A stretch of 64,000 nt of DNA, taken from assembly GCF_025567625.1 (NCBI RefSeq), contig NZ_JAOQJC010000012.1, positions 62,001 to 126,000 on the forward strand, written 5' to 3'. Below, piece after piece: positions 11,201 to 18,848 of this stretch. Position 1 is the first letter of the stretch, and the number at the start of each line of letters is the position of its first letter. The DNA comes from Paenibacillus sp. J5C2022 (GTDB lineage: Bacteria > Bacillota > Bacilli > Paenibacillales > Paenibacillaceae). A program made the translations under genes and the position numbers. The notes beneath the pieces are model-generated. The model worked only from the letters and a program-made list of their open reading frames with translations. It ran no database searches and was not told the origin of the DNA.

Positions 11201-11379
11201 CCCAGCACATGACCGATATGAGGCGCTCCGTTGGCGGTAGGAGGCCCTTCGTAGAATACGAAATTCGGCTTTCCTTCCCGGTTCGCGATGGACTGCTTGA
11301 ATGTGTCCTCTTCCTGCCACTGCTTCAGTATGCGCAGCTCACGGCTGCGTGCGCGTTCCTTCACATCTACACGCTGCAT
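8287..11379 (-). CDS. ileS: Isoleucyl-tRNA synthetase, long (type II-like) form
   Basis: 1030 residues. The class I signatures are PHIGHVLGR (HIGH) near residue 57 and [10 protein letters not shown] (KMSKS) near 590, with the CP1 editing domain between them ([18 protein letters not shown]) and a C-terminal anticodon-binding domain. The wording around HIGH ([17 protein letters not shown]) and [21 protein letters not shown] resembles the eukaryote-like IleRS2 branch rather than the 920-residue B. subtilis IleS; members of that branch are often less sensitive to mupirocin. A C-terminal zinc ribbon typical of type I enzymes was not seen. ATG 11379 is preceded by AAGGAG. A T-box leader controls it. 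Confidence 0.96.
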   Translation of the reverse strand: [1030 protein letters not shown]

Positions 11380-11410
11380 CTCTCATTACTCCTTCCAGTA
11401 TTTAAAAAAA

Positions 11411-11745
11411 ATAAAACCCCGCCCCTTAATAAAGGGACGAGGCTTGCTCGCGTTACCACCCTTGTTCCGCATGCGTGTCCCGCTTCAATGGAAGCGGTGA
11501 ACCGATCGCTATCCAAGCGATTGTTCGCCATGCGGCGCTCTGGTCACGAATCGCGATGGACTCGTGTTCCCGGTAACGGGGGACTGCCGTCGATGCTTAC
11601 TGACCATGCAATGGCGTTCCGCATCGCTTCTCGGAGATGATATTCCGCAATAGCTCATACACCGGCTTTCAGCGATGACCGGCTCTCTGGGGAATGAGTC
11701 TAAGCGTACTCGTTCTCGTCGTCGAAAGTGAAAATGTAATGATTG
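11411..11745 (-). ncRNA. T-box leader (tRNA-Ile-responsive) of ileS
   Basis: The minus strand carries the 14-nt T-box core AAGGGTGGTAACGCG at 11463-11449, followed by a terminator hairpin (CCTCGTCCCTT / AAGGGGCGGGG, then TTTTATTTTTTT) at about 11442-11406. Near the 5' end an AGAGAGCCGG segment (about 11690-11681) matches the AG-rich distal Stem I element, and two adjacent ATC (Ile) triplets occur at 11641-11636 in the expected Stem I region. Uncharged tRNA-Ile should pair with the T-box and block termination. The exact specifier loop needs folding. Confidence 0.92.
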
Positions 11746-11752
11746 ATATTAG

Positions 11753-11781
11753 TTATAACGCAATTGCCCGTTTCTTGTCAA
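11753..11781 (-). promoter_or_regulatory. Sigma-A promoter of ileS
   Basis: Minus strand TTGACA (11781-11776), 17-bp spacer, TTATAA (11758-11753). It starts two bases after the divIVA stop codon and drives the T-box leader, so ileS can be transcribed independently of the dcw cluster. Confidence 0.8.
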
Positions 11782-11782
11782 A

Positions 11783-12280
11783 TCAGCCCCGCAGCAGCTC
11801 ATGTCTGGCACTCTCGTCCGGGGAGTCAAGCGATTCCCAGCTGTCCTGCGACAGCAGTTCAAGCTGCGCCTCCACAAGGGTGCGGAATCTTGCCCGATAG
11901 ATGGAAGCCTGCTTCTTCAGCTCCTCCACCTCCAGCGCAATTTTGCGTGACTTGCTAAGAGAATCGTTCACGATGCGATCTGCGTTTTTCTCCGCTTCTT
12001 TGATAATCAGCTGCGCTTCCTTCTTGGCGTTGTTGCGCACTTCATCCGCAGCTTCCTGCGCCACAATAATCGTCTTGCTGAGCGTCTCCTCAATGTTGGA
12101 GAAGTGATTCAGCTTTTCCTGCAGCGCAAGCATGTTGTTTTGCAGTTCTTTATTCTCACGAATGAGCGCTTCGTAATCTTTGATCACCTGATCCAAGAAC
12201 TCATTCACTTCATCCTCGTCGTAACCGCGCAAGCGACGCGAAAACTCCTTGTTATGTATGTCCAATGGCGTAAGCGGCAT
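11783..12280 (-). CDS. divIVA: Cell-division/polarity protein DivIVA
   Basis: 165 residues from ATG 12280, which follows AGGAGGTGCGCCA; longer in-frame starts lack this site. The N-terminal lipid-binding domain is typical (LTPLDIHNKEFSRRLRGYDEDEVNEFLDQVIKDYE), followed by a long coiled coil. DivIVA senses negative membrane curvature at septa and poles and recruits MinJ and, in sporulation, chromosome-anchoring proteins. It is the last gene of the ylm block. The 116-bp gap to ylmH contains a small hairpin (GCTTGCT-TACAG-AGCAAGC) of unknown purpose. Confidence 0.96.
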   Translation of the reverse strand: MPLTPLDIHNKEFSRRLRGYDEDEVNEFLDQVIKDYEALIRENKELQNNMLALQEKLNHFSNIEETLSKTIIVAQEAADEVRNNAKKEAQLIIKEAEKNADRIVNDSLSKSRKIALEVEELKKQASIYRARFRTLVEAQLELLSQDSWESLDSPDESARHELLRG

Positions 12281-12396
12281 TGGCGCACCTCCTATAGACT
12301 TGGTCCATTCCTCTGATGCGACGGCTTGCTCTGTAAGCAAGCGCTGTCTTCTGAGTTGAAACATTCGACAGGGATGAGCTTTTTTCCTGCTGCCTT

Positions 12397-13179
12397 TTAA
12401 ATAAATTTGCCGATGGCTACCCGAATTCTGCCTTTTTTTGTCATGCCGTCCACTTGCAAGACTTTGAACCGGCCCAGCCCCTTCATAGAGACGACATCGC
12501 CTTCGTTCAGGAGAGTCGACGGATTCTCCTCCGTCCGCCAATTCACCCTGCATCTTCCGGCACGTATCGGATCGACCACCTTGGAGCGGCTAATCCGGAA
12601 TACATCGCTCGCTATGCCGTCAAGTCTCATGGAAGCGACGGACAGACTCGTCTCCTCCAGCTTCTGCACGGCCGGCTTCAGCTTCTCGAGAGGCAGCAAT
12701 TCGGACAGCACATGGATGCGGTGCACTTGACGAAGGTGGATAAGTACATAGTCCGCCATCTCCTCCGTCACAAGAATGTGACAGAAGCTGTCGTGGGGAT
12801 GAATATCTCCTATTACATCACGCTTCACGCCCAGCCCCAGAATGGAGCCAAGGAAATCGCCATGATCCAGCGCAGCGAAGCTCGTCCCGGGAGCAGTTAC
12901 TTCCAATACGGCGATTCCCATCGGCTCGTCCTCCAGATGCCTGTAATCCGGTGCGATAATCGCCCGCTTTCGCTCCGCTCCGGGATGCCCTCCTTCCAGC
13001 CTGACCGTCACATCGCCGTTCCGGTTCGCCAACATGGCGACGATCTCGCCTTGCCTGGGGTCCAAAAAATCGGTCCGCCTCAGCTCATGTAGCTGCGCGG
13101 ACCGCTCTATCCACTCCTCCGCCCGATCAATAAAGGGCTTCTCCTCGGGGTGGAAATGCTCGTATATGGTTGGTTTCAT
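12397..13179 (-). CDS. ylmH: YlmH, S4-domain RNA-binding protein
   Basis: 260 residues. The C-terminal S4 domain (CRVNWRTEENPSTLLNEGDVVSMKGLGRFKV) is the recognisable RNA-binding part; the N-terminal half is the YlmH-specific domain (HEPEEKPF-like start, LRRTDFLDPRQ, DFLGSILGLGVKRDVIGDI). YlmH homologues bind ribosomal complexes and have been linked to rescue of stalled nascent chains and to division. ATG 13179 lies 13 bp after ylmG, in the usual sepF-ylmG-ylmH-divIVA order. No odd features. Confidence 0.93.
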   Translation of the reverse strand: MKPTIYEHFHPEEKPFIDRAEEWIERSAQLHELRRTDFLDPRQGEIVAMLANRNGDVTVRLEGGHPGAERKRAIIAPDYRHLEDEPMGIAVLEVTAPGTSFAALDHGDFLGSILGLGVKRDVIGDIHPHDSFCHILVTEEMADYVLIHLRQVHRIHVLSELLPLEKLKPAVQKLEETSLSVASMRLDGIASDVFRISRSKVVDPIRAGRCRVNWRTEENPSTLLNEGDVVSMKGLGRFKVLQVDGMTKKGRIRVAIGKFI

Positions 13180-13192
13180 ATCGGTATCTTCC

Positions 13193-13471
13193 TTAACCTA
13201 TGCCCAGAAGGAATTGAAGTACTGCGAACAATCCCAGCTTGATGAAATTCAGGGCGAAGATTGCAATGATAGGCGACAGATCCAGCACTCCGCCGATCGG
13301 CGGAATGAATCTGCGGAATATGCCCAGGTAAGGCTCCACAATTTTGGCGAGCAGTTGACCGATCTGACTTTCACGCGCATTGGGAAACCAGGACAGCAGG
13401 ACATAGCCAATGATCATGTAGGTATAGATATCTAATGCATATTTAACGAAACTCAAAATATAATATTCCAA
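13193..13471 (-). CDS. ylmG: YggT-family membrane protein YlmG
   Basis: 92 residues with two hydrophobic segments separated by the conserved loop LSWFPNARESQIGQLLAKIVEPYLGIFRRFIPPIGGVLDLSPIIAI. YlmG/YggT proteins are conserved next to sepF and have been implicated in membrane or nucleoid organisation, without a defined biochemical role. The start is a TTG at 13471, with AGGTGA about 8 bp upstream, 8 bp after the sepF stop codon. Confidence 0.93.
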   Translation of the reverse strand: MEYYILSFVKYALDIYTYMIIGYVLLSWFPNARESQIGQLLAKIVEPYLGIFRRFIPPIGGVLDLSPIIAIFALNFIKLGLFAVLQFLLGIG

Positions 13472-13479
13472 ACCTTAGG

Positions 13480-13947
13480 TCACCTCATTTTGTTGTAGTC
13501 ATGCTCTTCCGCCAGCATCTCCGTAATGGCGCCTTGAATCTCTACCGAATCAGGCGTGCACAGAAAAATTTGAGGTCCGAGCTTGGAGATGCTTCCGCTT
13601 AAAGCGTACACCGTCCCGCTCAGGAAATCAACAATCCGCAGTGCCAGATCGCTGCGCACCCTCTGCAAATTAACGATCACGGCACGGCGCGACCGGAGAT
13701 GATCGGCAATTTCCTGCGCTTCGTCGTAGGAACGCGGTTCGCTTAATACGACACGCATATTTTTCTGCGAATGAATGCTGACAACATTGCCATGTCCCCC
13801 CGAAGATTGGCTTTTGGCATGTTTACGCGCTTCAAAGGGAGTCATTTCAGCCTCTTGCTCCTCGTCTTGTGGCACACGCTGGCGCTCGACCACTTCCTCT
13901 TCCTCTTGCAAGCCCAGGAAGTTCATAAATCGATTCATTACGCTCAC
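13480..13947 (-). CDS. sepF: Cell-division protein SepF
   Basis: About 155 residues. The N-terminal amphipathic membrane anchor ([17 protein letters not shown]) is followed by a polar linker and the SepF/DUF552 fold ([26 protein letters not shown] ... [21 protein letters not shown]). SepF polymerises into arcs that tether FtsZ to the membrane. I favour the GTG at 13947, seven bases after AGGAGG; the ATG at 13953 is only one base from that site and a later ATG is at 13938. The ribosome-binding site lies inside the 3' end of ylmE, implying coupling. Confidence 0.95.
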   Translation of the reverse strand: MSVMNRFMNFLGLQEEEEVVERQRVPQDEEQEAEMTPFEARKHAKSQSSGGHGNVVSIHSQKNMRVVLSEPRSYDEAQEIADHLRSRRAVIVNLQRVRSDLALRIVDFLSGTVYALSGSISKLGPQIFLCTPDSVEIQGAITEMLAEEHDYNKMR

Positions 13948-13949
13948 GT

Positions 13950-14660
13950 TCATTCCTCCTCTTTCCCCATTAGGATGGTTCCAAGCCGTATCCATGTAGC
14001 GCCTTCTTCGATGGCAATCTCAAAGTCGTTGGACATGCCCATTGACAGGTGGCGAATGCCGCAGCCTTCGCCGTGACGGACCGCAATCTCGTCCCGCAGC
14101 CGTCTGAGCGAACGGAATACCTCTCTTGTCTGCTCCGGTTCGGATTCGAATGGCGCCATCGTCATTAATCCGATCGGCTTCACAGCGGGATAATCGCCAA
14201 GACATTGTATGAATTCATGCACGTCTTCCGGGTTCATGCCGTGCTTGGAAGACTCTCCGGAGACATTGACTTGAATAAAGCACGGAACAACGATGCCAAG
14301 CCTGGATGCTTGCTTATGTATAGCTTCTGCGAGCGACAGCCTGTCCAAGGAGTGGATGTACCGGAACCTTCCCACAACTTCCTTCACTTTATTGGTCTGC
14401 AAGGAACCGATGAAATGCCATACAGGCTTCTTCCCTTGCCGTTCCTCATCCCCGCTCAGAGCACGCCACTTCTGCTCGGCATGCTGCCAGCGGTTTTCCC
14501 CCAGATGCTCCAAGCCGAGCAGCAGCGCCTCCTCGGCGGCAGCCAGCGATACATATTTCGTTACCGCGATTACGGAGATGTCCTCTCTCTGCCGCCCCGA
14601 TCGCTCGGCAGCTGCTGCAATCCGCTCTTCTACAGCTTGCATTCGTTCCTGCAAATTCAT
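13950..14660 (-). CDS. ylmE: YggS/PLPBP-family pyridoxal-phosphate homeostasis protein
   Basis: 236 residues from ATG 14660 (AAAGGTG eight bases upstream); the frame is open further. The PLP-lysine region is [15 protein letters not shown] near 28-42, with [14 protein letters not shown] and [27 protein letters not shown] typical of this single-domain alanine-racemase-like fold. Members bind PLP but lack known catalysis and buffer cellular PLP and amino-acid pools. It follows pgeF closely (8 bp) and ends at sepF. Confidence 0.94.
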   Translation of the reverse strand: MNLQERMQAVEERIAAAAERSGRQREDISVIAVTKYVSLAAAEEALLLGLEHLGENRWQHAEQKWRALSGDEERQGKKPVWHFIGSLQTNKVKEVVGRFRYIHSLDRLSLAEAIHKQASRLGIVVPCFIQVNVSGESSKHGMNPEDVHEFIQCLGDYPAVKPIGLMTMAPFESEPEQTREVFRSLRRLRDEIAVRHGEGCGIRHLSMGMSNDFEIAIEEGATWIRLGTILMGKEEE

Positions 14661-14668
14661 GATTTCAT

Positions 14669-15514
14669 TCACCTTTCCGATAAGCCGATCCAGCTGGCCA
14701 TTCTGCCTGTGCGGCCGCCATCCGCCCGGTGGGAGAAGAACAAGTCCCTCCGGCAGCTTGTGCACCATGTGCTTATTTCGATATGGCTCGGCAAAATTCC
14801 TGCTTTTATCATAATCTGTCGGTTCAATTCTTTCAAGTTTATGTGAGCTTTCTCACCGTCTATTCGCTCCAGGCATGCATCGGCCGTCTCCTGCCGGAGT
14901 CCCAGCTCATGCATGACGGCAGCGGCGGCCGTAATAACGGGACCGTCAACCTCATAGCAGCACGAGCCGATCGAAGGGCCGATGGCTGCCCGAAGCGACT
15001 GCGGCTTCGTGCCGTAAGCTTCGTGCATCGCGTGCACCGTCTCCGCAGCAATGGATGCTACCGTGCCTCTCCAGCCGGCATGCGCCAGCGCAACGGCTCC
15101 GTTCTCCTCGTCATAGAAATAGAGCGGAACGCAGTCCGCATAATAGGAAGCCAGCAGCACCCCCCGCTCATTCGTCATGATGGCGTCTGCCCCTTTAATG
15201 GCGTCTTCATGCATCGTACGCCCTTTGCCCCGCTCTTTCCGTGTTACCTTGCTCACCTTCCGGCCGTGAACTTGCTCCGCGCAAGTCCATGCCTCGAAAG
15301 GCCAGCCAATGCTGTCAGCCAGAAGCTTGCGGTTGCGGATGACATCGTCGGCTTGATCCCCCACATGCAAACCCATATTATAGCTGTCCCAAGGCTCGTC
15401 GCTAACGCCTCCCTGCCGTCCGGTGAATCCTGCCGCAAGCCGGCTGTCGGCTTGCTGCCAGACCGGCAGCAAAAAAAGCGCAGGCAAAGCGCTTGTCGCC
15501 TGAAACGGTTCCAT
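14669..15514 (-). CDS. pgeF: Peptidoglycan editing factor PgeF / laccase-domain protein (YlmD)
   Basis: 281 residues of the multicopper-oxidase-fold PgeF family (old name YfiH/DUF152). Zinc/copper-binding His-Cys-His residues sit in EQVHGRKV, YADCVPLYFYD and LAHAGWRGTVASIAAETV; the C-terminal IGSCCYEV motif is also typical. PgeF homologues remove mis-incorporated L-Ser from muropeptide precursors, and related enzymes act as purine-nucleoside phosphorylases/deaminases. ATG 15514 follows AGAGGTGAGAGG. Position between ymxH and ylmE matches B. subtilis ylmCDE. Confidence 0.93.
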   Translation of the reverse strand: MEPFQATSALPALFLLPVWQQADSRLAAGFTGRQGGVSDEPWDSYNMGLHVGDQADDVIRNRKLLADSIGWPFEAWTCAEQVHGRKVSKVTRKERGKGRTMHEDAIKGADAIMTNERGVLLASYYADCVPLYFYDEENGAVALAHAGWRGTVASIAAETVHAMHEAYGTKPQSLRAAIGPSIGSCCYEVDGPVITAAAAVMHELGLRQETADACLERIDGEKAHINLKELNRQIMIKAGILPSHIEISTWCTSCRRDLFFSHRADGGRTGRMASWIGLSER

Positions 15515-15588
15515 CCTCTCACCTCTGTCTCTTGTACGCTGCGATTTCGATTGCGAGGCTCGCTCGCTTGTACTATCAGTTTAGCCTG

Positions 15589-15870
15589 TCAGGAGTCCAT
15601 GTGCAAATCATCGGCATCGCCTTTTAGCTGTCCCCTCTCGTCAAGCCGCACCAATACGACATCGGCTCCGATCTTCACAATATTTTGCCAAGGAATGACG
15701 ACCTCCGTACCTGCGCTTCCGAACAGCCCGAACATTTTGGCATACTGCGGCACGACGATGGAATCGATGCGGCCATGCCGCAAGTCAAGCTCCAGATCCG
15801 TTACTTGCCCAAGTCGCTTGCCATCCACTATATTAATGACGTCCTTCGTTTGAAAATCGGATATTTTCAT
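15589..15870 (-). CDS. ymxH: YlmC/YmxH-family PRC-barrel protein
   Basis: 93 residues with a PRC-barrel fold: MKISDFQTKDVINIVDGKRLGQVTDLELDL then VVPQYAKMFGLFG and IPWQNIVKIGADVVLV. YlmC/YmxH proteins are conserved in spore formers beside sigG; a function is not established. It is separated from sigG by a strong terminator, so it and the following ylm genes probably start from their own promoter in 15871-16014, where I could not fix one. Confidence 0.88.
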   Translation of the reverse strand: MKISDFQTKDVINIVDGKRLGQVTDLELDLRHGRIDSIVVPQYAKMFGLFGSAGTEVVIPWQNIVKIGADVVLVRLDERGQLKGDADDLHMDS

Positions 15871-16014
15871 ATGGCATCACCACTTTTCTGCAGAATAATA
15901 TCCCTTCCAAGCTCTTATTATTACTATATGTGCCATTCGCCCAAAATGTCCTGCCCCTTGAAATTTGCCCAGTGACGGTCGCGCGTTCTCCGGCGTCTAT
16001 TGCCCGGCTCCAGC

Positions 16015-16048
16015 GAAAAAAAGAGGCTCCCGCAAGCGGGAAGCCTCT
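16015..16048 (-). terminator. Terminator of sigG
   Basis: Minus strand AGAGGCTTCCCGC-TT-GCGGGAGCCTCT followed by seven T, beginning 15 bp after the sigG stop. A 12-bp stem with one mismatch and a good U tract. Confidence 0.9.
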
Positions 16049-16062
16049 GCCTCTTGTCCTAT

Positions 16063-16845
16063 TCAACTCTTCACATGCTTCTGCATCTGCCCGATAGCAG
16101 ACTTCTCCAGCCGGGATACCTGCGCCTGCGAGATGCCGATCTCGTCGGCTACCTCCATCTGCGTCTTCCCTTCGAAGAAGCGCATGGACAGGATCATCTT
16201 CTCGCGATCATTCAGCTTATGCATCGCCTCGCGCAGCGCAATCTCTTCAATCCACGAGACATCTTTATTGCGTTCGTCGCTGATCTGGTCCATGACGTAG
16301 ATGGGATCTCCCCCGTCGTGGTAGATCGGCTCGAACAGCGACACAGGGTCCTGAATAGCATCAAGCGCGAAGACAACGTCTTCCTTCGGCACATTAAGCG
16401 CCTCCGATATTTCGAAAATCGTCGGCTCGCGCGAATTTTTGTTCGTTAGACTATCGCGCACCTGCAATGCCTTGTAGGCAATGTCCCGGAGACTGCGCGA
16501 TACGCGTATGGGATTGTTATCCCGCAAGTAACGGCGGATTTCCCCGATAATCATGGGAACGGCATAAGTGGAAAATTTGACGTTCTGGCTCAAGTCGAAA
16601 TTATCGATCGCCTTCATAAGTCCGATGCAGCCGACCTGGAACAGATCGTCCACAAATTCTCCCCTATTGTTGAATCGCTGGATGACGCTGAGTACAAGCC
16701 GCAAGTTGCCGTTGACTAATTTCTCTCTTGCTGCCCACTCGCCACGGGCTTGCAATGCCGTGAACAATTCACGCATTTCAACATTGGTCAGTACAGGCAG
16801 TTTCGCGGTATCCACACCACAGATCTCGACTTTGTTACGGGTCAA
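16063..16845 (-). CDS. sigG: RNA polymerase sporulation sigma factor G (late forespore)
   Basis: 260 residues from TTG 16845, identical in length to B. subtilis SigG. The family-specific N-terminus is TRNKVEICGVDTAKLPVL. Region 2 is DDLFQVGCIGLMKAIDNFDLSQNVKFSTYAVPMIIGEIRR and region 4 ends in EIGISQAQVSRLEKSAIGQM. The TTG follows GGAGGTAATCACG with an 8-base gap; the frame is open upstream to 16929 but no other start fits. SigG directs late forespore genes after engulfment. A sigma-F/G-like promoter lies in the 91-bp gap after sigE, so sigG can be read separately from spoIIGA-sigE. Confidence 0.97.
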   Translation of the reverse strand: MTRNKVEICGVDTAKLPVLTNVEMRELFTALQARGEWAAREKLVNGNLRLVLSVIQRFNNRGEFVDDLFQVGCIGLMKAIDNFDLSQNVKFSTYAVPMIIGEIRRYLRDNNPIRVSRSLRDIAYKALQVRDSLTNKNSREPTIFEISEALNVPKEDVVFALDAIQDPVSLFEPIYHDGGDPIYVMDQISDERNKDVSWIEEIALREAMHKLNDREKMILSMRFFEGKTQMEVADEIGISQAQVSRLEKSAIGQMQKHVKS

Positions 16846-16878
16846 CGTGATTACCTCCCAAGGAGAAACATTAATGTA

Positions 16879-16907
16879 CATTATCTCCCGGGGCACGTAT
16901 TTTATTC
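16879..16907 (-). promoter_or_regulatory. Candidate sigma-F/sigma-G promoter of sigG
   Basis: Minus strand GAATA (16907-16903), 14 bp, GGAGATAATG (16888-16879). The -10 element fits the sigma-F pattern GGNRANANTR at every position; the -35 fits the sigma-G form GHATR and misses the sigma-F form GYWTA by one base. In B. subtilis sigG is transcribed by sigma F and then sigma G. Consensus forms are recalled, not searched. Confidence 0.6.
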
Positions 16908-16936
16908 CCTGGCTGACAAGGTTCGACATCCGCGTC

Positions 16937-17659
16937 CTACACCATCTTGTTGAACTCCTTGCGCAGCCGCTTGATAATCCGCTTCTCCAGTCGAGAAATA
17001 TACGATTGCGATATGCCCAGCATATCCGCTACGTCCTTCTGGGTCTTCTCCTCGCCATCGGCCAGTCCGAATCGAAGCTCCATAATGATGCGCTCCCGCT
17101 CGGACAGCTTCTCCAGTGCCTTATGCAGCAGCTTACGATCCACTTGCTCCTCGATATTGCGGTAGATCGTATCGTTCTCTGTTCCCAGCACATCCGACAA
17201 GAGAAGCTCGTTGCCGTCCCAGTCAATATTAAGCGGCTCATCGAAGGAGACTTCCGTTCTTGTTTTGTTATTGCGGCGCAGGTACATCAGAATTTCGTTC
17301 TCAATGCATCGAGACGCATACGTGGCCAGCTTGATCTTTTTCTCCGGATCGAAGGTATTGACCGCTTTAATCAAGCCGATAGCGCCTATGGACACCAGGT
17401 CCTCGATGTGAATGCCCGTATTCTCGAACTTGCGAGCGATATAGACGACCAGTCGAAGATTGCGTTCAATGAGCATGGCGCGTATCGCAGCGTCGCCGGA
17501 CGGCAGCTTCTGAAGCAAGTATTCTTCTTCTTCCCGGGTAAGCGGAGGGGGCAGCGCTTCGCTTCCGCCGATATAATAAATCTCTTCGCTCTTGAGCCCG
17601 AATAAAAATAAAACGCGGTAATAATATAATTGAAAAAGCAGTTTATACTTGACGAGCAT
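16937..17659 (-). CDS. sigE: RNA polymerase sporulation sigma factor E precursor (mother cell)
   Basis: 240 residues (B. subtilis 239). The hydrophobic N-terminal pro-sequence ([21 protein letters not shown], about 27 residues) tethers the inactive precursor to the septal membrane until SpoIIGA removes it. Region 2 reads [40 protein letters not shown]; region 4 ends [23 protein letters not shown] 17659 is preceded by GGGGAGG. It lies 35 bp after its protease gene spoIIGA. After processing it runs the early mother-cell programme. Confidence 0.97.
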   Translation of the reverse strand: MLVKYKLLFQLYYYRVLFLFGLKSEEIYYIGGSEALPPPLTREEEEYLLQKLPSGDAAIRAMLIERNLRLVVYIARKFENTGIHIEDLVSIGAIGLIKAVNTFDPEKKIKLATYASRCIENEILMYLRRNNKTRTEVSFDEPLNIDWDGNELLLSDVLGTENDTIYRNIEEQVDRKLLHKALEKLSERERIIMELRFGLADGEEKTQKDVADMLGISQSYISRLEKRIIKRLRKEFNKMV

Positions 17660-17694
17660 GGCCCATCCCTCCCCGATGAATTGTGCATGCCTTG

Positions 17695-18606
17695 TTACGG
17701 TTGTACCATTGACGGATGGATTATCGCTTGATATGCACCGTCTGCTGCAAGCTTGCCGCCGTCCAAACCGATTAATACTTTGTATGACTCGTACAGGATG
17801 CCCTCTCGCGTAATCTCGACCTTATCCGGCTTCAACGCCAGCATGAACTGCGATCCTCGATTCACGCCGCGATATGGGATCAGGCGCAGCCGCTCCTGCC
17901 ACTTGAAGGGCTCGTCATGAAGTCCTGCAACCAGACGATCCACTTGCGACTCCCGGATGCTCTTCAGCCAGGAAGCAGGCAGCTCGTCTTGCCAGCCGGA
18001 AGCTTCCATCACCATGACCGGCGTACGGGACAAAGGGTCGTACAATTGATTGCCGGTATCGATAAGACCGGTACAATTCAAGCAGTGATCGTCTATCATT
18101 ACCTTTACATTTGCCAAATGAGTGTGCACCAGCTCCCGTTCACGTTTTTGCGTCATGACAGTGCGATAGATATAGAGGCCTACACTGAACGCAGCGATGA
18201 AATAAAAAAAACCAAACTTCAATTCCGCTCGAACACTGCTGCCGGCGAAAGATATCGTTCTCCATACCTCTCCCGAGCCCTGCATGAACAAATAGTAAAT
18301 ACCGAGGATCGCTCCGGCGGCTACGAAATTGACGCTATAGAACGCTCCTATCGTCCTCAAAAAATGCTGCAGCGAATGAAATCCGAACGCGATCCACAGC
18401 ATGGCAAGCGAAATGATAACCTTCACGACGACAGTAAACAGGAATGACAAAGGCGGAAACAGCATAAGTACAACATAGCAGGCACCGAATGCTGCAGCAG
18501 CAAGGATGCGGAACGGATTCGGCTTGTTGCGGCGAACCCATGCGGTCGTAAGCAGAATCGCGCCGTCGAGCAGCAGCTCGCGCAGGAACAAAATGTCAAT
18601 ATACAC
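17695..18606 (-). CDS. spoIIGA: Sigma-E processing peptidase SpoIIGA
   Basis: About 303 residues. Five hydrophobic segments fill the first ~150 residues, followed by a cytoplasmic aspartic-protease-like domain with [15 protein letters not shown] (catalytic DTG near 183-185). It cleaves the pro-sequence of sigma E at the sporulation septum on a signal from SpoIIR. I prefer the GTG at 18606 ([11 protein letters not shown], matching the family's MxIYxD start) because AAGGGG lies nine bases before it; TTG 18612 is only three bases from that site. First gene of the spoIIGA-sigE unit, with a Spo0A-like box upstream. Confidence 0.94.
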   Translation of the reverse strand: MYIDILFLRELLLDGAILLTTAWVRRNKPNPFRILAAAAFGACYVVLMLFPPLSFLFTVVVKVIISLAMLWIAFGFHSLQHFLRTIGAFYSVNFVAAGAILGIYYLFMQGSGEVWRTISFAGSSVRAELKFGFFYFIAAFSVGLYIYRTVMTQKRERELVHTHLANVKVMIDDHCLNCTGLIDTGNQLYDPLSRTPVMVMEASGWQDELPASWLKSIRESQVDRLVAGLHDEPFKWQERLRLIPYRGVNRGSQFMLALKPDKVEITREGILYESYKVLIGLDGGKLAADGAYQAIIHPSMVQP

Positions 18607-18639
18607 GGCCAAGAACCCCTTGGGAGAACGATTGAAACT

Positions 18640-18706
18640 AGTATATGGTAATCCTATTTCAAAGTCTGTCTATTCATGACGTCACGACCCCTCTTTTTTT
18701 GTCGAC
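18640..18706 (-). promoter_or_regulatory. Probable spoIIGA promoter region with a Spo0A-like box
   Basis: On the minus strand a TATACT hexamer (18645-18640) lies about 35 bp before the GTG start, and the plus strand carries TGTCGAC (18700-18706), six of seven bases of the Spo0A box TGTCGAA, roughly 55 bp further upstream. B. subtilis spoIIG is a sigma-A promoter activated by Spo0A at such boxes. Seven-base sites are frequent by chance, so this is tentative. Confidence 0.35.
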
Positions 18707-18802
18707 TTCTCGCCCACGTCAAATCCCCCGCAAAGCAGGACTCCGCTTCGAAGCATACTCAGGTACTCTGCAGGGACCCCGAAACTTAAAATTTCTAAAC
18801 GA

Positions 18803-18837
18803 CAAAAAAAGCCTCCCCGGCAATAGCGGAGAGGCTT
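18803..18837 (-). terminator. Terminator of ftsAZ
   Basis: Minus strand AAGCCTCTCC-GCTATTGC-CGGGGAGGCTT followed by seven T, twelve bases after the ftsZ stop codon. It separates division from sporulation transcription. Confidence 0.9.
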
Positions 18838-18848
18838 GTGTCATTGCA

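Noticed and set aside
8053..11640. Very long plus-strand open frame of 1195 codons
   Set aside because: It lies antisense to ileS and its T-box leader; the translation lacks any recognisable domain and is a by-product of GC-rich codon bias.
12281..12396. Spo0A-like heptamer TGTCGAA in the ylmH-divIVA gap
   Set aside because: A single seven-base match without a second box or promoter is expected several times by chance in 64 kb.
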